Of a DNA stretch of 19,204 nucleotides, positions 1 to 6,657 are shown in pieces (the first letter of the stretch is position 1; every line of letters begins with the position of its first letter). Below the pieces are notes generated by a model. The model did no database searches and had not been told where the DNA came from. It saw nothing but the letters and a program-made list of their open reading frames with translations. Origin of the DNA: Verrucomicrobiota bacterium (GTDB lineage Bacteria > Verrucomicrobiota > Verrucomicrobiia > Verrucomicrobiales > DEV007); NCBI GenBank assembly GCA_027618625.1, contig JAQCER010000004.1:1-19204 (forward strand), read 5' to 3'. Made by a program: the position numbers and the translations under genes.

Positions 1-986
1 TCGTTAGGTTCGTCTGGTTGCCACGACAATCCCTGTCCGATAGCCCAGGCGTGGAAGGTTTTGACTGAAACGGCAGAATAGTCGCGCAATTGCTCACGCA
101 GTTGATCGGCCAACATGTAATTGTAACAGGTCACGAGGACACGTTTGTGACCCGCCTGAGCGAGACGCTTGGCGCGCGCCACCAGCAGTACGGTTTTGCC
201 AGAACCAGCAACGCCGTAGATGATGCGATGTCCATCTCCCAATGCTTGGGCATGTTCTTCCTGAATCGCGTCGAGCACTTGCAGAACGTCCTGTTGATCG
301 TTGATCACCTTAGGAACGCTTTCGAGGTTCTGGATGCTGACTTGATCACCCAACAGGATCTCGGGGTGCACGATGGCTCTCAATGCTTTCACCTCTTCTT
401 TACCCAGTGGCGCGAACGACCACGAGGGATGAATGTAAGGGCGCAAGGCGTTGACGAGTCCGACACCGCGGAGGTTCTCCATCGACGTGATCTGGTCTCT
501 GGTCAGGGTGCGTGCGCTTGGAAAAAGGCGCTCCCAATCAGCCTGATCGATGCCGTTGTCTTGAAGGGATGACGCTGAAATGTTCGACAACACCACGAGT
601 GGCGCAAACGGGAAGCGGAATTTGCCCTGATGCCTGCCGTCTTGATTCAAGAGGCGACTGGCCCAGCGGTGCTCGGAGGCGATCCGCATCAAGCTGAACA
701 GATAGTCGCGCACCTGTTTCTCTGGAGGCTTCTCCCGCACGATCCGATCATTGCGATCAACTAAGGTCACGGTGTCTTCTTCCAGATGCCGCAGCTGCTT
801 GGCGAACCAACCCTTCACCTCGATGACAAGAATTCCCAGTTGAGGCAGGATCACGACAAAATCTGGGTGCCGCCCGTCGATCAATGGCTCGTAGTAGACA
901 AAGCAGTCATCCGGTAGGCCTGACAAGAGCTTGTGGATACGGCTCTCTCCCGCTGAGGCAGAGGAGGGAAGGCGGCATGGATCAAT
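1..986 (-). CDS. NERD-domain / UvrD-like superfamily 1 helicase, N-terminal part (runs off left edge)
   Basis: Minus-strand reading frame open to the window edge, about 328 codons visible. Near the N-terminus is a NERD (nuclease-related) domain: a segment like PSSASAGESRIHKLL, then HPDFVVILPQLGILVIEVKGW, which matches the family's conserved D and E-x-K pattern. A Walker A motif, GVAGSGKT, lies at about 190-230, followed by the helicase motif Ia-like VLVTCYN. This is the known NERD plus UvrD/Rep-type helicase architecture; the C-terminal helicase part is outside the window. The family is an ATP-dependent helicase/nuclease often found in accessory DNA; its cellular role is not known. The start is odd: between an in-frame TAG at 1029-1031 and the conserved N-terminus there is no ATG, GTG or TTG. 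The only candidate is ATT at 984-986, so the true start may be non-canonical, or the 5' end may have been lost. Confidence 0.8.
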   Translation of the reverse strand, partial: MDPCRLPSSASAGESRIHKLLSGLPDDCFVYYEPLIDGRHPDFVVILPQLGILVIEVKGWFAKQLRHLEEDTVTLVDRNDRIVREKPPEKQVRDYLFSLMRIASEHRWASRLLNQDGRHQGKFRFPFAPLVVLSNISASSLQDNGIDQADWERLFPSARTLTRDQITSMENLRGVGLVNALRPYIHPSWSFAPLGKEEVKALRAIVHPEILLGDQVSIQNLESVPKVINDQQDVLQVLDAIQEEHAQALGDGHRIIYGVAGSGKTVLLVARAKRLAQAGHKRVLVTCYNYMLADQLREQLRDYSAVSVKTFHAWAIGQGLSWQPDEPN

Positions 987-1316
987 TGCCGCATGGCGGT
1001 AGGTAGGAGGCTCCGCCCCCCGGTGACACTAGATCGGGCTCGCCCCAGTCCTCCTTCGTCGGCACGCCACGACGATCCCGAACAAGTGCCACCGCCCCGG
1101 AGAAGTGCCTCGTGCGGTGGCGGATTCTGCGGTAGCGCTATCCGCCGTTGCCCGCGCCGCCACCGCAGAAACCCCCACTCTGCTCGGATCACCACGCACC
1201 ACCGCGACCCTCGGTCTGGATTCCCCCCCCCAACCACCTGCGCCCGACCTTCCACGGATTCCAGACCCAGCGCCGCGCCCCGACTGTCACGCTTCGCCAT
1301 TCATTGACTTGTCTTA

Positions 1317-1390
1317 CACCGTGTCGAAATGCGCGCTGCACCGCCACCCGAACTCCCACCGCCCGGAGCATCGCGCATTTCGACACCGTG
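1317..1390. repeat. Inverted repeat, 18 of 19 bp arms with 36-nt spacer
   Basis: Left arm 1317-1335 reads CACCGTGTCGAAATGCGCG. The right arm, 1372-1390, is its reverse complement with one mismatch; 15 bp are uninterrupted. It lies in the gene-poor region upstream of the NERD helicase. No coding feature explains it. It could be a protein-binding site, a hairpin, or the remnant of a small mobile element. Confidence 0.6.
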
Positions 1391-1620
1391 CGCTTCACGG
1401 AAAGTCAGCGCCCCGTGCGGGTCGGCCAGGGGACAGGCTCCGCACCACCTGCGCCCTCACAAGTCAGCCGCAGGGCGGGACACATTTCCAAAGCTCCGCA
1501 CCCCAGCACCGGCCGACCGGGCATCAACGGAAAAATGGGTATCCCGAAGGGAGCCCTCCTTCCCTCCGGCATTTTTCCTTATGACTCCAGGCCTATGGCC
1601 GATGCCACCTTCGGAGCGTC

Positions 1621-1643
1621 ATTTTTTCTTCAAAGAAAAAAAT
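1621..1643. repeat. A/T-rich hairpin
   Basis: ATTTTTTCTT is followed by a run that is its near-perfect reverse complement (AAGAAAAAAAT), giving a short-loop stem rich in A and T. It may be a weak bidirectional terminator between the leftward helicase gene and the rightward SSB-like gene, but no GC-rich stem is present, so this is only a possibility. Confidence 0.3.
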
Positions 1644-2037
1644 GGTTTTCTTTCTCACTCCTAATGTTGCTCTCCTTGCAGTTCTGTCAGGAGGGGCTCC
1701 GCGCCGACCGTTGCCTCCCGAAGTCAGTCGCCCGAAGGGGCGAAAATGCGGGTTGGAGCGCTGGGTTGGGGGCGGGTGCCTAGCGGGACTCCAGGAAGCG
1801 GAAACGGCGGTTTTTCCAAGTCGCGATTGTGCGTATGTTAGAGTATTTCTCCCGGCATCTGAGAAAGCCTTCATTGTCAGTGTGTTATAAGTCATATTTT
1901 AATGCATTTATCTCTGCTTTTTAGTTGAAAACTGTTCAATTACACAGTAGTGTTTTGATGTAGTGAGAGAGCGATAAAACGCTCCCTCTTGAACTGAAAA
2001 ACACCTGACCCTAACAAACCGAAAGAAAATACTGACA

Positions 2038-2448
2038 ATGTTCCAAACAAACAAAATACAGCTGACCGGCAACATCACCAAAGCCCCTGAAACTCGCCAG
2101 GCTGGCGATTCGACTGTCACCAGCGCACGCCTCATGCACAACATGGAGTTCCCCAAGGGAGACGGCGAATTCGTTGAGCGGATCGCCGCCATCGACCTCG
2201 AAATCTGGGGCAAGCGCGGCGAGGCTTTCGCCAGGCACATCAACACCAAGACACCCGTCTACGTCGATGGTTACCTGCTGCTCGACCAGTGGGAACACGA
2301 GGGCAAGCCGCACTCGCGCCTGCTCATTCGCGTGAACGACTGGCAGTTCCTCACCGCCCCGGCGGACGATGCCAAGACCAAGGATTCGCAACCGAAGGGA
2401 GAAGCGAAGAAGGCGGATAAACCGAGCCGGGCTACCGCAGCCGCCTGA
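2038..2448 (+). CDS. SSB-like single-stranded DNA-binding protein (OB-fold)
   Basis: A 136-residue protein resembling SSB-family OB-fold proteins carried on mobile elements. It begins with a strand like NKIQLTGNITKAPETRQ and continues with ERIAAIDLEIWGKRGEAFARH, VYVDGYLLLDQWEHEGKPHSRLLIRVNDWQFL; the strand order and the G-N / D-W-QFL positions are SSB-like. Residues 1 to about 110 form the OB fold. The C-terminal tail is Lys/Ala-rich and lacks the acidic DDDIPF-type tip of housekeeping SSBs, so it probably does not recruit the usual SSB partners. It is followed after a hairpin by the start of a DUF932 gene, a pairing that fits plasmid or integrative-element cargo. The expected role is binding ssDNA during transfer or replication of the element; this is inferred. 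Confidence 0.75.
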   Translation: MFQTNKIQLTGNITKAPETRQAGDSTVTSARLMHNMEFPKGDGEFVERIAAIDLEIWGKRGEAFARHINTKTPVYVDGYLLLDQWEHEGKPHSRLLIRVNDWQFLTAPADDAKTKDSQPKGEAKKADKPSRATAAA

Positions 2449-2469
2449 GCAAACCACCGGGAAGGCGAA

Positions 2470-2499
2470 GGCGGGAGGGGGCGGCAACCCCCTCTCGCC
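2470..2499 (+). terminator. GC-rich hairpin after SSB-like gene
   Basis: Left arm 2470-2481 (GGCGGGAGGGGG) pairs with 2488-2499 (CCCCCTCTCGCC) at 11 of 12 positions around a 6-nt loop. It begins 22 bases past the SSB-like stop codon and before the DUF932 start. There is no clear U-tract, so it could be a factor-assisted terminator, an attenuator or an mRNA-stabilising stem. Confidence 0.5.
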
Positions 2500-2522
2500 A
2501 ATAAGCTCACCGGTCTAACTAA

Positions 2523-3761
2523 CTACATCGGAATAACAACGCAATCAATTGAACCCATGAAACTTAACAATCTCCTCTTACACTGTGGCGCGGCGCACGT
2601 CGAGCCGGAACAACTCGAACGCGTCAGGACGCCAATGGCGGAAGGACGCTGGCAACCGATCGGACACGCCGAACTTGCGTCGCAGGTGCGGCGCGGACTG
2701 GAGAACGCCGGCATGAAAGTCCTGGTTTCATCTACCGCACGCATGCCTTTTTCGCCGAGCCGGTCGCGCTGCTGTTGTCGCACCTCCGGCGTGGAGATCT
2801 CAGTCAATTTTTGATTCCTCCAATCGATGACGAAGGCCGCGACGGCCGGGTCATCGGGGGACTTGCCAAACGCGGCTTTGAACTCGGCGCGAAATCGCAC
2901 CTCGGCCGTGCCCTGGTTATCCCGTATGAACTGCTCGATGCGCCTCTTGTCGGGGCGGTGGCCGAACACGTTCTCGTAACGCTCTTCGAACGCCTTACGC
3001 TGCCGCGCCCGCTTGCTGAACTGTTCCTCGATCTCCTCCGAGATCCCAGCGATACCGAAACCCTCGCCCCGCCGAGCCGGTTCGATCTCGTAGCCGAGCT
3101 GGGACAACCTCCGTGCGAGATCGTGATAGAGGAACGTGCGGACGTAGGGGCTCGCCTCCAGCATCGCCCTCGGTTGGAGCGCCAGCCACTGGCCGCGCTC
3201 CTTATCGAAACTGGCGTTGGCCATCACCGCGTGGCCGTGCAGTTGCGGATCCAGGGTGCGGCTCGCGTCGTGGAAGAACAGCGCCCCGGCCACGTTGCCG
3301 GTGATGCGCAGCTTTTCCGAATTGGCGAATTGGCCAGTTCGGAGGCGCACAGCAGCAAAGCGTTCCATTTCGGCGACCGCCAACCGGACAGATTGCTGCC
3401 ACGCTTCTACGATGCGTTCGTCGCCGCCGACGATCGCAGCGATGCTTGCGGCCTTTGGGGCGCTCAGGGTGATGTCATGAAACGCCACCGCCTGTCGTTC
3501 CTCGAGTTTCCCTGTGCGCGGGTTCCTGATCCTGATCTTGTTCTTCTTGCGCGCCGTCAGTTGCTCACCGGTAATGGGATGCCGGTTGCAACGCAGCGCT
3601 TCGAAATGTTCCGCATCGACCACACCTTCGAGTCCCAGTTCCTTGGCACCCTTGCCGATCCATTCGCCCTCGATCTTCTCACCTTCCGCGTAGTAGTCGT
3701 TCGCGCGAAGGTGCTTTGCCAGGTAAGTCGCCCCGCCGGTAATTGCTTTTGCCGTGATCAT
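2523..3761 (-). CDS. MobF/TrwC-family relaxase, C-terminally truncated
   Basis: The protein has 412 residues from the ATG at 3761; an upstream in-frame GTG (3797) is less likely because homology starts at MITAKAITGGATYL. N-terminal tyrosines Tyr13, Tyr23 and Tyr24 occupy the place of the MobF catalytic tyrosines. A GEWIGKGAKELGL segment follows. The metal-binding three-His signature HDASRTLDPQLHGH is intact (His164, His175, His177). The relaxase domain covers about 1-345. Full-length family members have a further SF1 helicase half; here, after about residue 346 (near 2725), the frame enters the antisense of the DUF932 fragment and ends in an unrelated tail of about 65 residues. It could still nick oriT but should not unwind DNA. 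It is divergent from the HTH/ParA operon, with the candidate oriT between them. The ATG is preceded at very short distance by GAGGA and by the composite motif at 3766-3798. Confidence 0.8.
   Translation of the reverse strand: MITAKAITGGATYLAKHLRANDYYAEGEKIEGEWIGKGAKELGLEGVVDAEHFEALRCNRHPITGEQLTARKKNKIRIRNPRTGKLEERQAVAFHDITLSAPKAASIAAIVGGDERIVEAWQQSVRLAVAEMERFAAVRLRTGQFANSEKLRITGNVAGALFFHDASRTLDPQLHGHAVMANASFDKERGQWLALQPRAMLEASPYVRTFLYHDLARRLSQLGYEIEPARRGEGFGIAGISEEIEEQFSKRARQRKAFEERYENVFGHRPDKRRIEQFIRDNQGTAEVRFRAEFKAAFGKSPDDPAVAAFVIDWRNQKLTEISTPEVRQQQRDRLGEKGMRAVDETRTFMPAFSSPRRTCDASSACPIGCQRPSAIGVLTRSSCSGSTCAAPQCKRRLLSFMGSIDCVVIPM
2557..2724 (+). pseudogene. DUF932 protein, 5' fragment (56 codons)
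   Basis: The 56 codons starting MKLNNLLLHCGAAHVEPEQL and continuing through GRWQPIGHAEL, QVRRGLENAGMKVL match the characteristic N-terminus of DUF932 (phage/plasmid-like) proteins: a conserved HCG, then P-x-W-x-PIPH-like and a helix ending G-x-x-V. In the family this is followed by an E-x-HALx-x-G-x-R-YF segment and about 200 further residues. Here homology stops at about 2724, and the frame runs on only to 2814, through sequence that on the other strand is relaxase coding. The gene is therefore a 5' remnant. Its position after the SSB-like gene suggests both belonged to one plus-strand operon of the original element. Family function is unknown; many copies sit on plasmids and phages. Confidence 0.7.
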
Positions 3762-3765
3762 TCCT

Positions 3766-3798
3766 CGCGTAGTTCGCCATCTGACCGGAAACATCACA
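3766..3798 (-). promoter_or_regulatory. Composite motif copy A, upstream of relaxase
   Basis: Read on the minus strand: TGTGATGTT (3798-3790), 11 bases, then GGCGAACTACGCG (3778-3766), ending 4 bases before the relaxase ATG. The same two blocks at the same 11-base spacing occur in front of the divergent HTH gene. Together they form a large inverted arrangement around the intergenic region. It is probably an operator or promoter element used to co-regulate the mobilization genes. Confidence 0.65.
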
Positions 3799-4064
3799 TC
3801 CCGGTGACGATTTCTTGAGATTTCCCGTAACAGTCCCGGTTGGTGACATCCGATCTCGAGAGGTCAATTGCAACGCAGCAGGAGTGAATTGGTCGCTCTG
3901 CGAATCGTCGGTGATGACGCGGAGAGTCGCCGCAAGCTGCGGTGTCGGGTAGGTGTGCAATGTCGTACTGCTAGGCGCGCACGGGCGCGGATTCCCTAGC
4001 GGTACGTCTAATTGCACCAGGATTCCGCGGTAGGAAGGGGAATTATTATTAGGGGACACAATGC

Positions 4065-4085
4065 CCTATCCACTTCGTGGATAGG
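4065..4085. other. Perfect hairpin, candidate oriT
   Basis: CCTATCCAC (4065-4073), loop TTC, GTGGATAGG (4077-4085): a perfect 9-bp stem in the spacer between the relaxase gene and the divergent HTH gene, the usual place for oriT. MobF relaxases recognise a hairpin followed by a nic site. On the minus strand the hairpin is followed by GGCATTGTGTCC; the ATTGT core is loosely like what I recall of the R388 nic region. The nic position itself is a guess. Confidence 0.5.
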
Positions 4086-4102
4086 AATGGCACCTCCACG
4101 CA

Positions 4103-4175
4103 AACCGTTCCGCAACCGTTCCAAACCTCCGCATTTTGGAACCCTTTCGGAACTCTTCCGGCACCCTTGTGGAAC
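4103..4175. repeat. Phased GTTCC / GGAAC half-site array
   Basis: GTTCC occurs at 4107-4111 and 4118-4122 (within a repeated 9-mer AACCGTTCC, period 11). GGAAC occurs at 4138-4142, 4149-4153 and 4171-4175. Successive spacings are 11, 20, 11 and 22 bases, that is, whole helical turns. The inner pair makes a palindrome, GTTCCAAA (4118-4125), 9 bases, TTTGGAAC (4135-4142). This suits cooperative binding by a small dimeric DNA-binding protein, plausibly the HTH product encoded just downstream. Confidence 0.6.
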
Positions 4176-4203
4176 GCCTGATTTGGGACGCGTGCGCTTT
4201 CCC

Positions 4204-4236
4204 TGTGATGTTCTCCACGAAACGGCGAACTACGCG
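4204..4236 (+). promoter_or_regulatory. Composite motif copy B, upstream of HTH gene
   Basis: TGTGATGTT (4204-4212), 11 bases, GGCGAACTACGCG (4224-4236), ending 6 bases before the ATG at 4243. Both blocks and the spacing are identical to copy A in front of the relaxase, while the 11-base spacer differs. Such conservation of blocks but not spacer suggests a two-part protein-binding site or promoter. Confidence 0.65.
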
Positions 4237-4242
4237 GACAGG

Positions 4243-4620
4243 ATGATGAATTCCAACGATCTCCCAGAACACGCTCGCCCCAATCTGAGCCGCCTCGAAG
4301 CCCACCGCTCCCAGATAGCGCTCGCTCGCCGCCGACGCTGGCCTTTCCAGGCCATTGCTGACCTGCTCCTTGAGCAGCTCGGTCTGCAGATCAGTGGGCG
4401 CTCGATCTCTGATTTCTGCCGCCGACGCGGAATCGTCAAAGGCAAGGGAGAGACACGCGAAGCGCCACAGGGGGAATCCGGCATCGCACATCGCGATCCG
4501 CTATCAGGTAACGCGCCAATACCAACTCAACCCCGGGCTCGCAAGGCGAAGGATGCGAAGTTCTTTTTTCGCGATGGCCCGCTAAGGACGCGTTCCAACG
4601 GCCTGCTCAACGACGAGTGA
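4243..4620 (+). CDS. Small HTH-type DNA-binding protein of the mobilization module
   Basis: A 125-residue protein counted from ATG 4243; a second ATG follows at 4246. Earlier in-frame codons back to 4012 read through the intergenic repeats and are not convincing. Residues about 15-65 look like a helix-turn-helix: LEAHRSQIALARRRRWPFQA, IADLLLEQLGLQISGRSISDF and FCRRRGI. This pattern (R-R-W-P-x-x-I-A, then S-x-x-S-I-x-D-F-C-R-x-R-G-I) is seen in small proteins encoded next to ParA-like ATPases on plasmids and elements. The rest is basic and apparently disordered. It is probably the accessory DNA-binding protein or local repressor, with the phased GTTCC array and the composite motifs as likely targets; that assignment is inferred from position. 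Confidence 0.65.
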   Translation: MMNSNDLPEHARPNLSRLEAHRSQIALARRRRWPFQAIADLLLEQLGLQISGRSISDFCRRRGIVKGKGETREAPQGESGIAHRDPLSGNAPIPTQPRARKAKDAKFFFRDGPLRTRSNGLLNDE

Positions 4621-4663
4621 TGCCGCCTCCGATCTGGAGAGCTGAGAGATTGATACGATTTTC

Positions 4664-4696
4664 TGTGATGTTTCGGCACAGACGACGAATTGCCAC
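4664..4696 (+). promoter_or_regulatory. Composite motif copy C (degenerate), upstream of ParA-like gene
   Basis: TGTGATGTT (4664-4672) is perfectly conserved. After the same 11-base gap, positions 4684-4696 (GACGAATTGCCAC) keep about half of the second block in register. It ends 22 bases before the ATG of the ATPase gene. This is a weaker third copy of the element in front of the relaxase and HTH genes. Confidence 0.5.
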
Positions 4697-4718
4697 AGAT
4701 CACCAACACACCATCGAT

Positions 4719-5498
4719 ATGAACACACCAAAACCCGAAATGACGCCTCAGCCGACCAAGCGCGCAGTCTTCACCCAGGGAGGCAAAGGCGGCGTCGGCA
4801 AGACTGAAGTTGCCCTCGCCCTTGCAAGCTGGTATCGCGCCAGCGGCATCAAGCCTGCCCTTCTCGATTTCGATATCGAGAACGCCAACAACAGCGGCTT
4901 TCAAAGCTTCTTCCCGGAAGCGGACAAGCTAGACATCCATCAGGAAGGATCTCTCGACGCCTTCTTTAGCGCCTTCGACTCCGGCGCAGACGTCGTGCTC
5001 GCTGACCTGGCGGGCGGCGCATCCAACGCCACGCAGGCGTGGTTCGAAGAAGCCGCCGAATACGCCACCGACATGGGCGTCGCGTTCACGGCCGTCGGTG
5101 TCACGACCAACGACGCGGGCTCGATCCAGTCGATCCTCAAATGGGCGGGACACCTTCAGCAGTCCGTCGACTACCTCGTCGTTCTCAACGAAATGCGCAG
5201 CCCGCGTTGCGATTTTCGCTATTGGACGGACGATCCGAACGTAGCTGAGTTCGTGAAAATTCTCGAACCCGTGGTGATCCGGATGCGGGCGAGGCTGGAG
5301 GAGTTCCAGGCCGAGATCCGCAATAATGCCTGCACCCTCGATTCCATCATCGCCGGAGAAGTGGACTCGAAGTTCTTCCACTACACGCGAAACATCGTGC
5401 GTGCCAAAATCTACCAGCGTGGACTCTACGAGGGCTTCGATTCAGCACGCCACATTCTGCTGCCAGAGGAGAGCTGCATCCAACTTCCACTTCTTTAA
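4719..5498 (+). CDS. ParA/MinD-type deviant Walker A ATPase
   Basis: A 259-residue protein from the ATG at 4719. The earlier in-frame ATG at 4617 overlaps the previous stop and adds 34 unlikely residues. A deviant Walker A, KGGVGKT (23-29, signature Lys23), is followed by switch I-like ALLDFDIENANNSG (about 47-60) and Walker B VVLADLAGG (92-100, Asp96). The family couples ATP-dependent dimerisation to DNA or membrane localisation. Within a mobilization module the likely analogues are the TraL-like/partition-like ATPases encoded next to relaxases, which might position the element or the relaxosome; this is inference. A ParB-like gene is not evident. The membrane protein gene starts 3 bases after its stop, so the two are probably co-translated partners. 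Confidence 0.8.
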   Translation: MNTPKPEMTPQPTKRAVFTQGGKGGVGKTEVALALASWYRASGIKPALLDFDIENANNSGFQSFFPEADKLDIHQEGSLDAFFSAFDSGADVVLADLAGGASNATQAWFEEAAEYATDMGVAFTAVGVTTNDAGSIQSILKWAGHLQQSVDYLVVLNEMRSPRCDFRYWTDDPNVAEFVKILEPVVIRMRARLEEFQAEIRNNACTLDSIIAGEVDSKFFHYTRNIVRAKIYQRGLYEGFDSARHILLPEESCIQLPLL

Positions 5499-5501
5499 AC
5501 C

Positions 5502-6191
5502 ATGGCCGACACTGATGCTTTAGAGTCCCTGGCCGAGCTTCTCCCGCCTAATCGGCGGGAGCGATTCTTTGCGATCGCCAGCAAGTTCCGCGATCTGCCG
5601 GAAGACGACGATCACCTTCAAATGCTTGAAGCCGTCGGCTTCATCATGCTGGTGATGAAAGAGGTTCCGGGGGAGATCGCGGAGATGCTGCGCACCGCGC
5701 GGGGCGGGATGGACGAAGCAATGGCCGCCCAGTTGCGTTCGGAATTCGTGGAAGTTCTCACCCAGTCGCTCGACACCCCCTCCTACAAGGATCTCAGGGA
5801 AGCCATGCTGAGCATCCGCGATCATGAGAACCGTTTCCGGTTGAAGGTCGAGACAATGCTCAAGAGACTATCTGAGTCGGACCGCTGTCACAAACAGCGG
5901 ACGCGAATCGCACCCAGCCTCATCGGCGGGCTAACGGGGGGCCTCGTCGCAGCCACTATCGTCATCCCGCTGATTCTGTTCGGCACACCTCTAGTCATGC
6001 CGCAGAAACAAACTCCTCTGCCCAAGAAACTGGAGCCATACGCAGCACTGCACCAGCGCGGCCAGCTCAACTATACCGAGGTAAATCATCTGCACCATGG
6101 CAAGGTGGGAATGTTTTTGATCGGTGGCGAGGTTGTCGACACTTTCCAGGAAGCTGGACACGGGGTGATCGTGATCAAGCTGGGCAAGTGA
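5502..6191 (+). CDS. Single-pass membrane protein paired with ParA-like ATPase
   Basis: A 229-residue protein of unrecognised family. Residues 1-130 are helical and charged, with a hydrophobic helix at about 43-53 (VGFIMLVMKE). One clear transmembrane segment is at about 139-161 (LIGGLTGGLVAATIVIPLIL). A C-terminal region of about 60 residues follows, ending in a beta-rich GKVGMFLIGGEVVDTFQEAG stretch. There is no signal peptide. The 3-base gap to the ATPase gene indicates one operon. A ParA-type ATPase next to a membrane protein with a cytosolic helical domain suggests that this is its membrane anchor or receptor. That role is inferred from context only. Confidence 0.6.
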   Translation: MADTDALESLAELLPPNRRERFFAIASKFRDLPEDDDHLQMLEAVGFIMLVMKEVPGEIAEMLRTARGGMDEAMAAQLRSEFVEVLTQSLDTPSYKDLREAMLSIRDHENRFRLKVETMLKRLSESDRCHKQRTRIAPSLIGGLTGGLVAATIVIPLILFGTPLVMPQKQTPLPKKLEPYAALHQRGQLNYTEVNHLHHGKVGMFLIGGEVVDTFQEAGHGVIVIKLGK

Positions 6192-6451
6192 ATCGCGCGC
6201 TGCGTCAAACTAGACCGACCACGATGTCGCGGAGAGTCGGCGCCGTCGTCTCCAACGAACCGAGTGCGATCGACTCAATCCTTCGCTTTTCTAAGCACCG
6301 CAAGCGTTGTACCGAAATTCGCGCCGTGGTCAACAAGTTCGAACACCGGCATCAAGTGCCAGTAGTCGAGGGTTTTGTTCGTGAATGCAGATCTCGGCAA
6401 GTCGCGCTACCCTGTAGCTCCGCACTCTCAGACCAAGCTCGAACTCAACGG

Positions 6452-6536
6452 CCACCGTCTCCAGACGGTGGGTTATATGCGGACTGAAAGTCCTGTTGCG
6501 GCTGAAGCCGACGACCGCGTGGCGGTTTCAAGCCGC
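6452..6536. repeat. Cluster of four short hairpins
   Basis: Four adjacent stems: CCACCGTCT/AGACGGTGG (6452-6471, 2-nt loop); GGACT-GAA-AGTCC (6481-6493); CGGC-TGAA-GCCG (6499-6510); and GCGGTT-TCA-AGCCGC (6522-6536, with one G-U pair). Two have GAA-type loops. Part of the first stem and its flank, AGACGGTGGGTT (6463-6474), recurs exactly at 6646-6657. The pattern resembles intergenic repetitive hairpins found in many environmental bacteria, but I cannot assign a named class. Confidence 0.55.
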
Positions 6537-6645
6537 TTCTCAGCACGCACCGAGAATGCTAGCACTCCATTCTGCCTTGCCAATGCTCAACGGGATTCTT
6601 CAATTTCCAACATTATTTGCCAGTCCGCTAAAGCTGACCGACTAA

Positions 6646-6657
6646 AGACGGTGGGTT
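6646..6657. repeat. Second copy of AGACGGTGGGTT
   Basis: Exact 12-base direct repeat of 6463-6474, 183 bases downstream, within a CTAAAG-rich segment with further weak stems. It supports the view that this region is built from diverged copies of a small repeated unit. Confidence 0.4.

Larger units (their letters stand above)
987..2037. other. Gene-poor intergenic stretch
   Basis: About 1 kb with no recognisable coding sequence. The left three quarters (about 990-1800) are very GC-rich, and their overlapping open frames give low-complexity Pro/Arg/Ala-rich translations on both strands, typical of spurious frames. The stretch holds an imperfect long inverted repeat (1317-1390) and an A/T hairpin (1621-1643). 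The last 200 bases (about 1840-2037) turn AT-rich, consistent with a promoter region for the SSB-like gene, but I cannot place -35/-10 boxes with confidence. Confidence 0.6.

Noticed and set aside
1105..1783. Overlapping plus-strand frames of up to 211 codons
   Set aside because: Pro/Arg/His-rich low-complexity translations in GC-rich DNA, no start signals, no family resemblance.
2775..3818. Long plus-strand frame opposite the relaxase
   Set aside because: It is the antisense of a well-supported relaxase domain, a typical high-GC shadow, with no family resemblance.
3915..3932. Shared GCGGAGAGTCG at about 3920 and 6226, considered as a copy of the tRNA-Sec 3' end (GGCGGAGAGG)
   Set aside because: Similarity stops after about eight bases; too short for an att duplication, so the far att end is taken to be outside the window.
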